Shown here: piece after piece, positions 1 to 11,507 of the stretch
How the letters are laid out: each line of letters begins with the position of its first letter
Position numbering within the stretch: position 1 is the first letter of the stretch
Source of the DNA: Coniella vitis
Lineage: Eukaryota > Ascomycota > Sordariomycetes > Diaporthales > Schizoparmaceae
Assembly: GCA_011317545.1 (NCBI GenBank)
Contig: WUJK01000002.1
Location: 3,472,001-3,536,000, forward strand
DNA length: 64,000 nt
Direction: 5' to 3'
Translations under genes and position numbers: made by a program
The notes under the pieces: generated by a model
Told to the model about the DNA's origin: nothing
Seen by the model: the letters and a program-made list of their open reading frames with translations, nothing else
Database searches by the model: none

Positions 1-34
1 ATTGCACCCTCAAGTCTCGTGTCGCTGAGCCATC

Positions 35-1954
35 ATGCGTGAGATTATCAGCATCAACGGTGAGCTTCTGCTTCTCCTTTTTCCTCTTCACGCGTCTCGT
101 GGGCTAAGCCTCGCTTTTACGCGCGGGACACTTCCCTACAACGATGCCGTCCACCGCACAAGACCTTGCTGCGATGGCGATAAGCTGAATTTTGTCTTCT
201 ATAGTCGGCCAGGCTGGTTGCCAGATCGCCAACTCCTGCTGGGAGGTGAGTGTTGTTGGCGCTTCGATGCGCGCGTCGCCCGGTTATCCCACCATTGCCA
301 ACATGGCAACAAACCATCCTTTCTACCCAGCGAACACGACGGTCAAGGAGCGATAAGGCACATGGATATTACAATGGACACGATACTGACTTGCATTGTT
401 AGCTTTACTGTCTCGAGCACGGTATCCAGGTACGTTTTCCCAGCTGCATCCGCGATGTGTCTGAATTGTTTACTGACGCGTTATCGCCTCCAGCCCGATG
501 GATACCTGACCGAAGAGCGCAAGGCCGCTGACCCCGACCATGGCTTCAGCACCTTCTTTTCCGAGACCGGTATGCGTCTCCGCAGCTGATGCGCCCCTGC
601 TGGAAGCTCATCTAACGTGTTCTAAATGATATAGGCCAAGGAAAATACGTTCCAAGAACCATCTACTGCGATCTCGAGCCCAACGTTGTCGACGAGGTCC
701 GGACTGGCCCCTACCGAAGCCTGTTCCACCCTGAGCACATGATCACTGGCAAGGAGGATGCCTCCAACAACTACGCTCGTGGCCACTACACCGTGGGCAA
801 GGAGCTCATTGACGGCGTGCTCGACAAGATCCGCCGCGTCGCCGACAGCTGCGCTGGGCTTCAGGGCTTCCTCGTCTTCCACTCGTTTGGTGGTGGTACC
901 GGTTCTGGTTTCGGCGCTCTGCTGATGGAGCGTCTGTCTGTCGACTATGGAAAGAAGAGCAAGCTCGAATTCTGTGTCTACCCCGCTCCTCAGACCGCGA
1001 CCTCCGTTGTTGAGCCCTACAACTCCATCCTGACCACCCACACCACCCTGGAGCACGCCGACTGTTCCTTCATGGTCGACAACGAGGCCATCTACGACAT
1101 CTGCCGCCGCAACCTGGGCCTGGAGCGCCCTGACTACATCAACCTGAACCGTCTGATTGCGCAGGGTATGTTTGATATGCGCTGCATGGTCCTTGCATAT
1201 TGGCTGATGATTCTATAGTTGTCTCTTCCATTACCGCCTCTCTGCGTTTCGACGGCTCCCTGAACGTCGACCTGAACGAGTTCCAGACCAACTTGGTGCC
1301 TTACCCTCGTATCCACTTCCCTCTGGTCGCCTACGCCCCCGTTATCTCTGCCGCCAAGGCTGCCCACGAGGCCAACTCTGTCCAGGAAATGACCATGTCC
1401 TGCTTCGAGCCCTACAACCAGATGGTCAAGTGTGACCCAAGAAATGGCAAGTACATGGCTACTTGCTTGCTCTACCGTGGTGACGTTGTCCCCAAGGACG
1501 CTCACGCCGCTGTTGCCACTCTCAAGACAAAGCGCACTATTCAGTTCGTCGACTGGTGTCCTACTGGCTTCAAGCTGGGTATCTGCTTCCAGCCCCCTGA
1601 GCAGGTGCCCAACGGTGACCTTGCCAAGGTCAACCGCGCAGTGTAAGTTTTGTCTTTACGAATATCCGCTTGTGTCAAGCTCTTTCCTTTCCCAAATGAA
1701 CCAAGATGACTGAACGAAATTTTAGGTGCATGCTCTCCAACACCACTGCCATTGCCGAGGCCTGGTCTGCCCTGTCCTCCAAATTCGACCTCATGTACTC
1801 TAAGCGCGCCTTCGTCCACTGGTATGTTGGTGAGGGCATGGAGGAGGGTGAGTTCTCGGAGGCTCGTGAAGATCTTGCCGCTCTTGAGCGCGATTATGAG
1901 GAGGTTGCTGCCGACTCACTTGGTGAGGACGCAGACATGGATGCTGAGTACTAA
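35..1954 (+). CDS. tubA: alpha-tubulin (7 exons)
   Basis: Alpha-tubulin, which pairs with beta-tubulin to build microtubules for mitosis, nuclear migration and transport. The spliced protein starts MREIISIN and continues VGQAGCQIANSCWELYCLEHG, the N-terminal nucleotide-binding loop. It also carries the tubulin signature GGGTGSGFG and ends in DMDAEY, so the C-terminal tyrosine typical of alpha-tubulins is present. Proposed exons are 35-59, 205-245, 403-429, 494-569, 635-1165, 1219-1642 and 1726-1954. All introns are GT-AG and every junction keeps frame. Several tiny 5' exons are usual for fungal tubulin genes. The 34 bases before the ATG are the only 5' leader in the window, so the promoter lies outside it. 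The product is certain; whether it is the major or the second alpha-tubulin paralogue cannot be told here, so the gene symbol is by family only. Confidence 0.97.
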
Positions 1955-2363
1955 GCTGTTTTGGCAATGATGTGTTGCCCATCTTGAGACCCATACCCCC
2001 TTGACTTTGTCTGGCTCATATCAAGAAGTTCCCATAGTATCATGTCAAGGATTGTTTGTTGCAGGCCATGGTGACTAGACGGCGGTCCTTTTTCTTTACC
2101 ACAAGAGGAGATGAAGATCACCCGATTTTAATCGTACCAACACGAGATTGTATGGAGTTGAAAATTACATTTATCGTTTCCCCCAGCCGGCAGAAAGTTT
2201 TATGTGTGCACGCACGGATTAGACAATTTTTTGAGATCATTCACAATTTGTTCAACAGCCGCATAATCATTCAGGTGTCAATACTATACATGCAGTCGCC
2301 TTTTGCAATCGATGAAAAGTCATCGCGCACATGTCCGAGCGTTGCTAAAGAAGAACACGAAGT
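1955..2363. other. intergenic, convergent 3' ends
   Basis: This 409-base stretch lies between the stop of alpha-tubulin and the stop of the minus-strand membrane protein. It should hold both 3' UTRs. I see no convincing coding sequence in it. Confidence 0.6.
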
Positions 2364-3698
2364 CTAAGCAGTTCTTACTTTTTGAACAGTCTCCCTCTCC
2401 GCGTTTTCCTTCCACCACCAGACAGCGGCCAAAGCAGCTCCTGGGCCAAACAACGCTGCAAGTCCCACTATCTTTGCAAGGTTGGTAGCCAGTAAACGTG
2501 CTTTACTCGGACTGTTTGTCTCCTGACCAGGCACCACCACGACCGCCTTGTCTGCCGCATTGCGCTGCACGTCTGTTGCCACAATGCCGCTCCAGAGCAA
2601 AGACGCCCCATATACCACCCACCAGTCGCACTGGAAGATATAGTGCAACCCACTCGTCAGGCTCTCGCGCCACAAGCTGCGATCCGGGATGAAGACATGG
2701 TACAGTGAGAGGGCTAGACCCTCGTCGTGCATGTTGGAGGAGGAGGAGGGAGAAGAAGCCATGTAACAGACAAATAGCACGTACAAATGTGCCAGGGCGG
2801 ACAAGCCAAAAGCGACGGTGTAGATGCGCGCGAGGTAGTGTTCGGCGGAGAGGTGCTTGGGGTCGCGGGAGGAGACGAGGTGGGAGAAGAACGGGATGGC
2901 GGCGCTGGCGGCTATGGGAGAGATTTGCCAGTAGGCTATGATGCCTTGCTTTGTCCAGGCTGTTGTTGCTGTTTCGGCCTGCAGGAGATACATGGCGAGA
3001 GTTGGAATGAGGTACAGGATGATGGCTGAGGGTAAGATGGCTTTTGCTTTGGCCAGGGGGACTATGATGGCTTCTTTGTCCTTGGTCGGTGACGAGGGCG
3101 AGGGAGAAGATGGGAAGAACCAGGCGGCGTAGTACAACGGTATCACCATTGCGCCTGCAATTGTCTGGTACAAGAAGGCCCAAATACCGGGACTATTGTA
3201 TTGTAAAGAGTACGGAAATGAATCAGCAAGTCAGCCAACGTAATTCAAAAGGCACGGCGATATGCTATTTGAAAGGATTCTCCCACGAAGACATCATTCA
3301 GTCTCGCTCGTTGGAGGTATGAGCAAAATAGGTACTCACAATCTCACAACCCTGCTTGCGTTTCGCTCCCGGTAAGCTTCCACATTGAGGATGCAGAGCA
3401 CGCTGAAGAAGTTGAGGAAGAAGTGCAAATGGTGCAACTTGACCGCCGGATTGGCTCCAAATGCTCCATCCGCAAAGGCCAGGACGAGGAAACTAAGGAC
3501 TTGGTCCACGGCCGCGATGCCGGTGTAGGTGGTTCGCAGCTCAGAGCCATCGCTAAGTCTGGCGTCTTGGACGTGTTGCTCAAAGTCGAGAGGGATCCCG
3601 TGGAGGGCCGGCTCGATCCGCATGAACCATAACCCTGCGATTCCGAGGACTGTGAAGATGAGAGGCCATTGGAAGCTGTGTAGGCTGTGAGTCGCCAT
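2364..3698 (-). CDS. polytopic integral membrane protein, function unknown
   Basis: Two-exon gene encoding about 395 residues. Exon 1 is 3340-3698 and exon 2 is 2364-3192. The junction at donor GTGAGT and acceptor AATAG gives the continuous sequence RVVRFPGIWAFLYQ. I chose the start at MATHSLHSF because the hydrophobic N-terminal helix (WPLIFTVLGIAGLWFM) follows at once; an upstream in-frame ATG at 3893 would add an unlikely charged leader. Hydrophobic segments recur through the protein (for example around VDQVLSFLVLAFADGAF, FFLNFFSVLCIL, AIILYLIPTLAMYLL, FGLSALAHLYVLFVCY and the C-terminal IVGLAALFGPGAALAA), suggesting seven or more membrane spans. The layout resembles uncharacterised fungal membrane proteins sometimes found in secondary-metabolite clusters (AtmA/PaxA-like), but I cannot confirm homology by eye. 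No biosynthetic genes adjoin it. The gene is very likely real; its function is open. Confidence 0.8.
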
Positions 3699-4594
3699 CT
3701 TCTCATTCCTTTGCAAAAGGGTTCCCTCAAAGGCTGGTGATGGTAAGTTTTCTCGAAACCAAGCTTTTTCTGGAACCAGCGCATTCGGTGATCGGATGAA
3801 AGCCCCCGGAGTTGGAAAATGACGAATGAGCAGCAACTGTAAGTGCTTCTTAGCGGGCGATTCTGTAGAGGTATATTCAATGCGCCTCTGCACTCGCGCC
3901 TAGGGGCAGGTCCTTGAAAGTAAGCTTAATAAATAGACTTATTCGCAGGATGGGCATTATAGAGCAGTTGTATTAGTAGTATCTTTTCTGGGATCCGTGG
4001 CTTGTTCGGTAGCCTCTTAGCGCTGACTGGAATGAACATTAACGAGCGAGCCACGGTTGGAAGATGTTCCGGTTGGTCAGAGATAGTAAGTTCTCTAACT
4101 CCCACATCAATAAATGAACAGGCTTGAAGTAAGGAGAAGGAGAAAGAAAGCATACAATGGCATGTTTGTTTTCCTGATAAATAAAAGTCTGTTCTAAAGT
4201 GCTTTCCCGCTAGCATCAGATTGTCGGCTGATGTCGCAATACTAATCCCAGCGCCGGTTTTCTGTTCGCATTGTAACGCTTTACTTTTGTACCCTGTGGA
4301 TATCGGGCTTGCAGGATGGGATGAGCGAGAAAGGAGGGAGATTACATTGGAGCATGGGCCATGAGTGTTTATCAACTCGACTAAGCTGGGTTTCTCTGTT
4401 ACTGTATACTGTCTTAGGAAATCAAACCGATGTGTTTTCTTTGGGAGAAGGCCATTTACTAGTCATCAGTGATCCTCAATTTATAGAGTGCGCAGATTCG
4501 AAATCTGTCGCTCAGTCAATTATGTTTGTAGTTTATGTTATTTTTTTTCTCTCCTTAACAGAGCATTGTGAATGCTTTATTGGAAGAAAAAATA

Positions 4595-4628
<34 letters not shown>

Positions 4629-5020
4629 TATGTTGTTTTCTCTAAGCTGAAGCTATTCTCAGGGTGGCTTGAAAGTCCTGTAACAATATCACTTGGACGC
4701 GAATTCAATACAATCGTTCTCGCTTCAATGATACATAGACACGCTAACCATGGATATATATATGCCCGAGCTGGACGCAATCCCGAAGTCTTAACCTGTC
4801 GTCAAAGAGGAGCGGCAGCCCCTGACTCGTTTTTGGCGACTTTTGTTTGTTTACTTGTCAAGTGCTTCTCCTGAGAACCCTTCATCATGAAGGTAAAAGT
4901 GCGCGCGTACAATGCACAATACCGACCCCAGGCACGTGAGACGGTCTTGCCACCCATCAGAACTGCCCGTTATCGTGCAAGCAGTTATGCGACTGCAACC
5001 CTTTACCCGCCTGCCCGTTA
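3699..5020. other. intergenic, no gene seen
   Basis: A 1.3 kb stretch between two minus-strand genes. It should contain the promoter of the membrane protein at 2364-3698 and the 3' UTR of the DUF3712 gene. Open frames here are short and look like chance. A 31-base A run lies at 4596-4626. Confidence 0.5.
4596..4626 (+). repeat. poly-A tract (31 nt)
   Basis: Uninterrupted run of 31 A residues on the plus strand in intergenic DNA. No flanking target-site duplication or upstream coding remnant that would mark a retroposon tail was seen, so it is recorded only as a homopolymer. Confidence 0.9.
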
Positions 5021-6637
5021 TCAGAAACTTGAGACTGGGACATCCGAGTACAGAGTGGTGTTGTTGAGCACCGCTTCTACATATGTGATATGCTGGCCGT
5101 TGACGAGACAGCTGTTGCCACTCAGAGCCATGACAAGGTATGCATCCGAGGCATTGCTCGACGCATTTGCCATGATGATATCATCTAGTTCCTTATTAGT
5201 TATAAATCTCAAAAGAGACCTGCCCTGACTTCTACTTCTCGGGTGATGCAAGATAGGTGTAGACGGAGGATATTTCTGCAACAGACAGAGGAAAGATTGA
5301 AATGAAATGAGCAAATTGGGCAGAATTTCACCTACAATTGGCAAGCACCCTGTTGATATCAATGATTCCTGTAAAAGGAAAAGTATTGTTCCCTTGATAT
5401 AGAGTGGCATCTGATATGGTCATGTTGCCAATGACGACATCTGCAATGGCTGCGTTGAAGATGAGATCTCCGTATTCAAGAGCCACAGTTCCAGGGTTTC
5501 TATTATATAGAAATATCAGCATTGAAATAGGAGAAGACTAGGAAAAGCCATTATTAAGTTCTCTTATGGCAGATTCATAATCTGGCACCTGCATCCAATA
5601 TTCAGGTATGGCCAACGCGCATCATGCGTTGGCAGTAGTACCCTTGGTATGGAAAGACTCACGGAATGGTGACATTGCCAATGAGATTTGACCCATCAGG
5701 CTCAGCGGTGGTCAACAGCTGCGATGAATCAAGTGTCAAGCCTTGCAGTTGATTTAAGCCAGCAACCGTGACGGTCTTCTTGATGTTGACGGGAACAGAC
5801 AAGGCACCGAGGTGAATGGTCGTTGACGCGCGGAAGCTGATGTCAGTCGTTACGGCATAACTGTGTTATCGACGTTGTAAGCTTTTCGAGGCTCTTGAAT
5901 TCAGACAGGAAGAGTTTTCTATCCCTAAAAGACATTCTTTTTGGTAAAGGTACCAAGGGTTTGATGGGAGAAAAGTAAGAGGTGAGGCATGCCAGCGTAC
6001 AATGTTGTGTTGAGCCACTTCTCAAGTTCTGTGTAATTGGTCACTGCCGACACTGAATCGATTGATATAGTCGTTGAGCCATGAAGCTTTTGCTCGGGAA
6101 CTGTCACGTATGTATATGGGTAGTACCCTTCTGTGTCGGCGTTATATAAAGACATGTTGAAGGCTTCCATGCGAGCGCTCATGCCCTCTGGTGCCTTGAA
6201 GATGGTGCTGAAACTGAATTGGACTTCTGTCTCGGAATATGCTCCAATGGTGGCATTTAGAAGGGGTAGGTCTGTCTTGTTGATCATGTCCTGGACAGCT
6301 GCTGGTATGATTTTGAGAAATCTATGTAGTCTTCTTAGCCAAACTGCTGTGATATCAAGCCTTTCTACCTCGGGGAACTTGAATTCCATTGTAGGCTCTC
6401 AGTACACAGAATTTGAACTTCCGAAATCTTTTCCACTTACAGACATGGTAGAAAGATTGCGAGGAAGATAATGACGCCTAGCAACCACCACCACCAGAAC
6501 CGGGCACAGTGCCGCCGGGCTCGTTGTCTCTTTCCAATCGGTTTCGTGGGATATTGAGTGCTTTCAAGCTGTTCTGGCTCAGCACCCTTCTCATTGCTCG
6601 CTCCTGAATACGGTTGGTGAAGATCTGTATCCGCCAT
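5021..6637 (-). CDS. DUF3712-family membrane-anchored protein
   Basis: Fungal protein of the DUF3712 (LEA14-like) type, about 360 residues in this model. It has a charged cytosolic N-terminus (MADTDLHQPYSG), a basic patch and one membrane anchor at about residues 47-66 (WWWWLLGVIIFLAIFLPCL). A long beta-rich, N-glycosylation-rich outer part follows, with repeats such as KTVTVAGLNQLQGLTL and SGNSCLVNGQHITYVEAVL that are typical of the family. Proposed exons are 6441-6637, 6001-6321, 5663-5860, 5332-5499 and 5021-5219, and all junctions keep frame. Introns 1 and 3 have strong donors (GTAAGT, GTGAGT). Intron 2 uses a weak GTACGC donor and the acceptor of intron 4 is uncertain. The molecular role of the family is unknown; members are inferred to sit at the vacuolar or plasma membrane. 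Confidence 0.8.
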
Positions 6638-8768
6638 CGCGTCACTGTCTATTATTATGATCGAAAACTGAGAAAAGCTGCGCCGATGATATGGGTATCG
6701 TTGGTGTTCTGCGTTCTGTGCAGTGAAACTTGGCTAGGCCCGATGACATGAGAATGGAAATGCCCAATACTCATTCCTACATTTTTATAAATTATGCCGA
6801 CTTTCTTGTGACACATATATTTCTATCTCTCTCTCAAACATTCTTCTGATCCATTTGCGCGGCTAACCAGGGGGTTGCACAGAATCAACAACACATGATG
6901 CAGCCCCGCTGGGGACTTAATAGCCACCTTCCGGAAGCGAGTGGCAGAGTTGTAGTCCCAAGCATCTATGGCTGATCATTGCCAAGTACTGAACTTAGGA
7001 TTTGAGGATGATTGGCGAGAAACATCATGTTCTTTCACGTTCCTATTCTGTTGAACTCAGCATGTACTCTCGGCGCTTGCTCCGTGATTGGAAAGCAAAT
7101 GACAGCTTCGTTTGAGCTGAAGTATCTTGTAGATGATCAAGCCAGGGACATCAACATCGTCCATTTCTTATCTCTCAGCCAAATTGGAAATGCTTCTGCT
7201 CGCTTTCAATACCCTCTTTGATATTGGAGAATCTGAACCGCATACCCTACATTACAGCTGCAAGGGCGCAAATTATAGGTGGACCGGAAAAGAAAACGAT
7301 GGCCCGATTCGGTGTTGCATGCAGCAAAGAGCGTGGGGTTGGTTGCTCTCTAGTGGTGGCCAGGCGGTCTTGAATCTGTATATAGTTTGTTTTGCATGAT
7401 ACCGTTCCGAGAAGCGTAGCCTCACGGAATGATTTCCTCGTCGGAGACCAATCAATGGCTGGTCGTTGAGGCAATTTTTGATATATCCATTTCGGGAACA
7501 GGGGGAATTGAGACTTTGAAAGCTGCTCGGAAAAATTATCGTTCTCTCGCCTAAGCAATCTCTGAATACTGAAGGCTGCTTGTTCAAAGCAGGGTGGGTG
7601 GCATTATCGGTTCTTAAACATGTTGAGTGTATGGATCTTCCGCCCGCCCTCGGGTTACATGCCTATACACAGCTTCTATATTCGATTAGTCTTGGGCAGA
7701 AAGAAGAGCAGATGGAAAAGAACATGTTGTCTATATATATATGTATAATCTCCTGATCTCAGAAACTAATTGTACCAGGTTCTTACGATCTCGCGAGCCG
7801 ACATGACTGCCTCCAAACAGCCAAAGAACAGGCCTATGTATTCTTTGCACTTAGTATCTACACAGTAGACTGAGATGTTTCGTAGCGATGAGTTCAGAGC
7901 TTTTCATTATCTGGCTGTTACTTTTTTTTTTGCCGCAAGGTTCAGTACATAGTACGATTATTTGCTTTTTAACTTTTTTCTTTCTTGGAAAAGTATCCTC
8001 AATGTCCCATTCGAAATGGTTAGTACTCTTGCTTATCAGCAGCATTGTCTGCGTACAGAAGTAAATGGGCTGCTCATGATACTAACACACATGGTACACC
8101 ATCCGTTGAATTGCTGTGTGTTTTTGGTGGATTGATACTCTGGTACATGGTCATTTGCATCGGAGTTCTCGGGTGCAATTCCGAATCAAGTACTTGCTGC
8201 GAGAAGCGGATGGGGACGGTTGCATTTCTTGGGCATTTCTTGATGCCATGGCTACATGATGTTTTGTTATGCAATGCCTGCAAGCATGTTTATTGCAAGC
8301 TTTATTACCTACTGTGGCTAGAGAAGGTTCCCAACGGCTCTTTGAGTGACTTGGCGGTCGGTCTCTGAGCATTGAGTAGACAAATCATGGTTCTGCGAGG
8401 CCCAAGTAAATCGTTCATAGCCTTAAGACAAGTGTGTTTATTTCATTAGTACCGTCCTTTTTTATCGCGTTCGCAGTCCGGCAAGTGGAGTTGTTTTGAC
8501 ACCCTATTGACTCAACCAGCCCGCATATGGCGCAAGAGCTAGACATACAAGTCTTTCTCAGGCCATTGATCAATCTCTCGGCGAGAAATGGAAAACGTTG
8601 AATGGGCCCAGAGAACACGCTACGCGCTTCAAAGCGACATGTGCGCATGAGTAGGCAAGATCAGCGCGGGTTGACAGTCCCCATTAAAAAGCCATCGGCG
8701 CTTACTTACCTCCTTGTATTATGTATCCGTCCAACAGACCAAACACACACCGATCACCAACGCCAAAC
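6638..8768. other. intergenic, no gene seen
   Basis: A 2.1 kb region between the divergently transcribed DUF3712 gene and the deaminase gene, so it holds both promoters. Small frames (for example 7247-7587 and 8045-8368) show no recognisable domain or splice structure. One copy of the recurring TACATAGTAC motif lies at 7946-7955. Confidence 0.5.
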
Positions 8769-9824
8769 ATGGCTTCCACCAAAGATGCAAGAAGCTGGCT
8801 CCGTGCACTGCCCAAGTGTGAACTCCACCTGCATCTCGAAGGCACGGTAACCCCCGAAACCCTCGTGATCCTCTCGGCGCGCCACGACAGCGAGCCACTA
8901 ACCCTCGAGGACGCCCGCGCGCTGTACCAGTACAGGGACTTTCGGCACTTTCTCAGCACCTTCAAGCTCGTTTGCGACCGCCTGCTGACGCCCGACGACT
9001 ATGCGCTCATTGCGCACGAGCTGATGCGCAGCCTCGCGGCGCAGGGCGTGGTGCATGCCGAGGTGTACGTCTCGTGCGGCAACATCCTCCGGTGGAAGCC
9101 GGAACTGCGCCTGGAGGACGTTTTCGAGGCGCTCGAGGGCGCCGCGGCTGCGTTCGAGGCGCGCACGGGCGTGTCGCCGGCGCCGTCTATCCTGTGGATT
9201 GCGGATGCGACGAGGCAGTGGGGCGTCGAGCCGGTGGAGGCTGTGTTCAGCCGTGCGGCGCAGCTCAAGGATCGGTTCCCGGGTGTGGTTGGGGTGGGCG
9301 TCGGAGGGGATGAAGCAGCAGGGCCGGTGGATTTGTTTCGCAAGGCGTACTCTGTGGCGCACAAGGCTGGGTTGCGGTTGACTGCTCATGCGGGTGAGGC
9401 AACTGGTCCCGTTCAAGGGCCACTGGAGATCCGGACGGCGCTGGAGATGGATGTGGACAGGATCGGCCACGGCCTGGCAGCACAGTATGATGAGGATCTG
9501 ATGGCAATCCTGGCGCAAAATCAAGTGCCTATCGAGATCAATGTGACTTCCAATATCCTGACTGGCTGCTGTCCCTCTGTCAAGGAGCACCCTCTCCCCA
9601 AGTACGTTGAAAAGGGCATCAGATGCGTATTATGCTCGGATGATCCAGCCATGTTTGGATCGTGGTGTCTGGACGAGTATGTGCTCGTTCACGAGAAACT
9701 TGGATTTAGCTTGGAGACCATGAAGGTGCTGGCGAGCAATTCTGTCACTGCGAGTTTTCTAGAGCAAGACCAAAAAGATAGATTACTAGACAAGATTAGA
9801 CAGCACACTATACCCTTAGACTAG
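8769..9824 (+). CDS. adenosine-deaminase-family purine deaminase
   Basis: Intronless gene for 351 residues of the metal-dependent adenosine/adenine deaminase family, which removes the 6-amino group of a purine. Zinc ligands and catalytic residues are visible: HLHLEG at about residues 20-25, HAGE near 207-210 with the catalytic Glu, GHG near 235, and SDDPAMFG near 290. The start at 8769 (MASTKDARSWLRALPKCEL) puts the HxH motif where the family has it; an upstream in-frame ATG at 8721 gives only a low-complexity leader. The C-terminal third (TSNILTGCCPSVKEHPLP, SDDPAMFG) reads more like bacterial adenosine or aminodeoxyfutalosine deaminases than like yeast Aah1 adenine deaminase. The first two thirds are GC-rich at third positions and the last third is less so. 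The substrate cannot be decided from sequence alone. Confidence 0.88.
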   Translation: MASTKDARSWLRALPKCELHLHLEGTVTPETLVILSARHDSEPLTLEDARALYQYRDFRHFLSTFKLVCDRLLTPDDYALIAHELMRSLAAQGVVHAEVYVSCGNILRWKPELRLEDVFEALEGAAAAFEARTGVSPAPSILWIADATRQWGVEPVEAVFSRAAQLKDRFPGVVGVGVGGDEAAGPVDLFRKAYSVAHKAGLRLTAHAGEATGPVQGPLEIRTALEMDVDRIGHGLAAQYDEDLMAILAQNQVPIEINVTSNILTGCCPSVKEHPLPKYVEKGIRCVLCSDDPAMFGSWCLDEYVLVHEKLGFSLETMKVLASNSVTASFLEQDQKDRLLDKIRQHTIPLD

Positions 9825-10708
9825 ACATAGGCCAATGACAACGGCGACTCGGCCTCGTTTCCCCAAGTTGAGTGATTCCAACTCGGGAGTTTGTTACAAG
9901 AAGATTGCAGCAGTGGAGGAATCTGATGTCCGAGGCTACCCGGAGAACTCACCAAAAAGGGAGACGCATGTTCAAATTCCTCACGCTGGGTTCGTTATAC
10001 CATCTTCATGGTGGGCAACTTCGACGATTCAGCCGCGAAGGCTTCACAGGAAATCAGTTATAGAAGGGCTTCAATGACTCCTTCCAATACCTAACATCTC
10101 TAGAGATACAAAACTCTCGCGATCATTCCTCGGCGATCAACCACTCGCAAACTATGAAATACTGTTAAACATACATATTATTCTTCTGTAGAAAAAAAAA
10201 ATAAACTTCTACTGCGATCCCAGCCCGCTGGTACGGGTACCGGCCGCGTTGTACCCAGGTACCTCGATACATAGGGGCGTAGAGTGCTGCTTAGATCCAC
10301 GTGCGTGCTCTTCACCGCTTACGCTTTTCGGTGGTGTCGAGCCGCGCTAGTCAGGCAAGCCAAACCCAGCCAGTCCTGCCAATAGCTAGTACTTTGTGCA
10401 GCACATTGCAGCACATAGCAAGCCAAGTACCTCCAAGGCTGCGCCATGCCAGGCCGTAATTTTGCCACGCGATCGCCGCAACTTTTTGAATGACCAACGT
10501 TCCGTCTCCTCGCCCTCAATCAAGCCCAACGACGACAACAGCAGCACATCACCATCAGAGCACACTTGACAAGAGATGCCAAATCGCCCTTCTCACTGAG
10601 CGCGTCTACCCTGACACAAAAAAAAGGTAGCCGTTCCTTCTAGCCTCGGAACTCTACACACTCACCCTTCACCTACTACAAAACGCACCAAACACATTCA
10701 GGCAAACA
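9825..10708. other. intergenic, DPH3 promoter
   Basis: An 884-base stretch between the deaminase stop and the DPH3 start. A small frame at 9835-10077 looks like chance. At 10230-10263 there is a dense set of GTAC-type palindromes (GGTACGGGTACC followed by GTACCCAGGTACC). No gene is seen. Confidence 0.5.
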
Positions 10709-11244
10709 ATGGCCGACGAAGACATCTCCGTCTACGACGAAGTCGAAATCGAAGACATGACGTACGACGAGGCGTTGCAGACCTATTTTTACCCGTGCCC
10801 ATGCGGTGACCGCTTCCAGATTGCGTTGGCCGATTTGCAGGATGAAGAGACCGATATCGCCGTGTGTCCGAGCTGTAGTTTGATGATTCGGGTCATATAC
10901 GAGGTGGTGAGTCATTCTTTTCGGATTTCCTCTCTTTGCTATGCTCGTGCTGTCGCTACGGAGAATGGGATCTCGCGCGCTTTTTTGGATGGAGGAACTC
11001 CCCTGCTCTCTGTACACGCGCACTTTTCAACGGCGCGATCAGTAGCCAGAAAAGCGGCAGAGCGCCGAGAACATGCGCTTTGCCAATACACTCGCTTGGT
11101 CAAGGCACACCAGTACATTGCATTACAGACACATTCGGCTAACCGTGTGCACACCTCCTTGAATAGGATAACCTCCCCAAGCCTGACGAACCAGAGCCGG
11201 AGCCAGAGCAAGACGCTCCCGCGCAGGTTGCCGTTGCCGCTTGA
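10709..11244 (+). CDS. dph3: diphthamide biosynthesis protein 3 (Kti11/CSL zinc finger)
   Basis: Small electron-carrier protein that supports the first step of diphthamide synthesis on elongation factor 2 and, in yeast, Elongator-dependent tRNA wobble modification. Exon 1 (10709-10906) encodes MADEDISVYDEVEIEDM and the complete CSL-type domain. The four metal ligands are Cys30 and Cys32 (YPCPCGDRF) and Cys53 and Cys56 (AVCPSC). Exon 2 (11167-11244) adds an acidic, proline-rich tail beginning DNLPKPDEPEPEPE. The GTGAGT donor and AATAG acceptor join in phase 0 across a 260-base intron. The total of 91 residues fits the family (82 in yeast, from memory). The intron is long relative to the coding sequence. 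Identification is firm. Confidence 0.95.
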
Positions 11245-11445
11245 GTACAAATAGTGACACCAATCAAAAAGAAAAAAAAGAGAAGAACAAAAAAAAAAGA
11301 AAACTCCGTCTTCCGATGTTTCAAGAACTAGAAGCGATACGCATTCTACGTGGAGGCAATACACAAGCTAAGCATGAACCAGACTGTGTATGTGTGTATG
11401 TGTGTGTTCGCTGGCTTTGCAAGGATCTTTTACTTCACGTACTCG

Positions 11446-11507
<62 letters not shown>

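Noticed and set aside
4596..4626. Poly-A run considered as a retroposon tail
   Set aside because: No target-site duplication and no coding remnant upstream could be found by eye.
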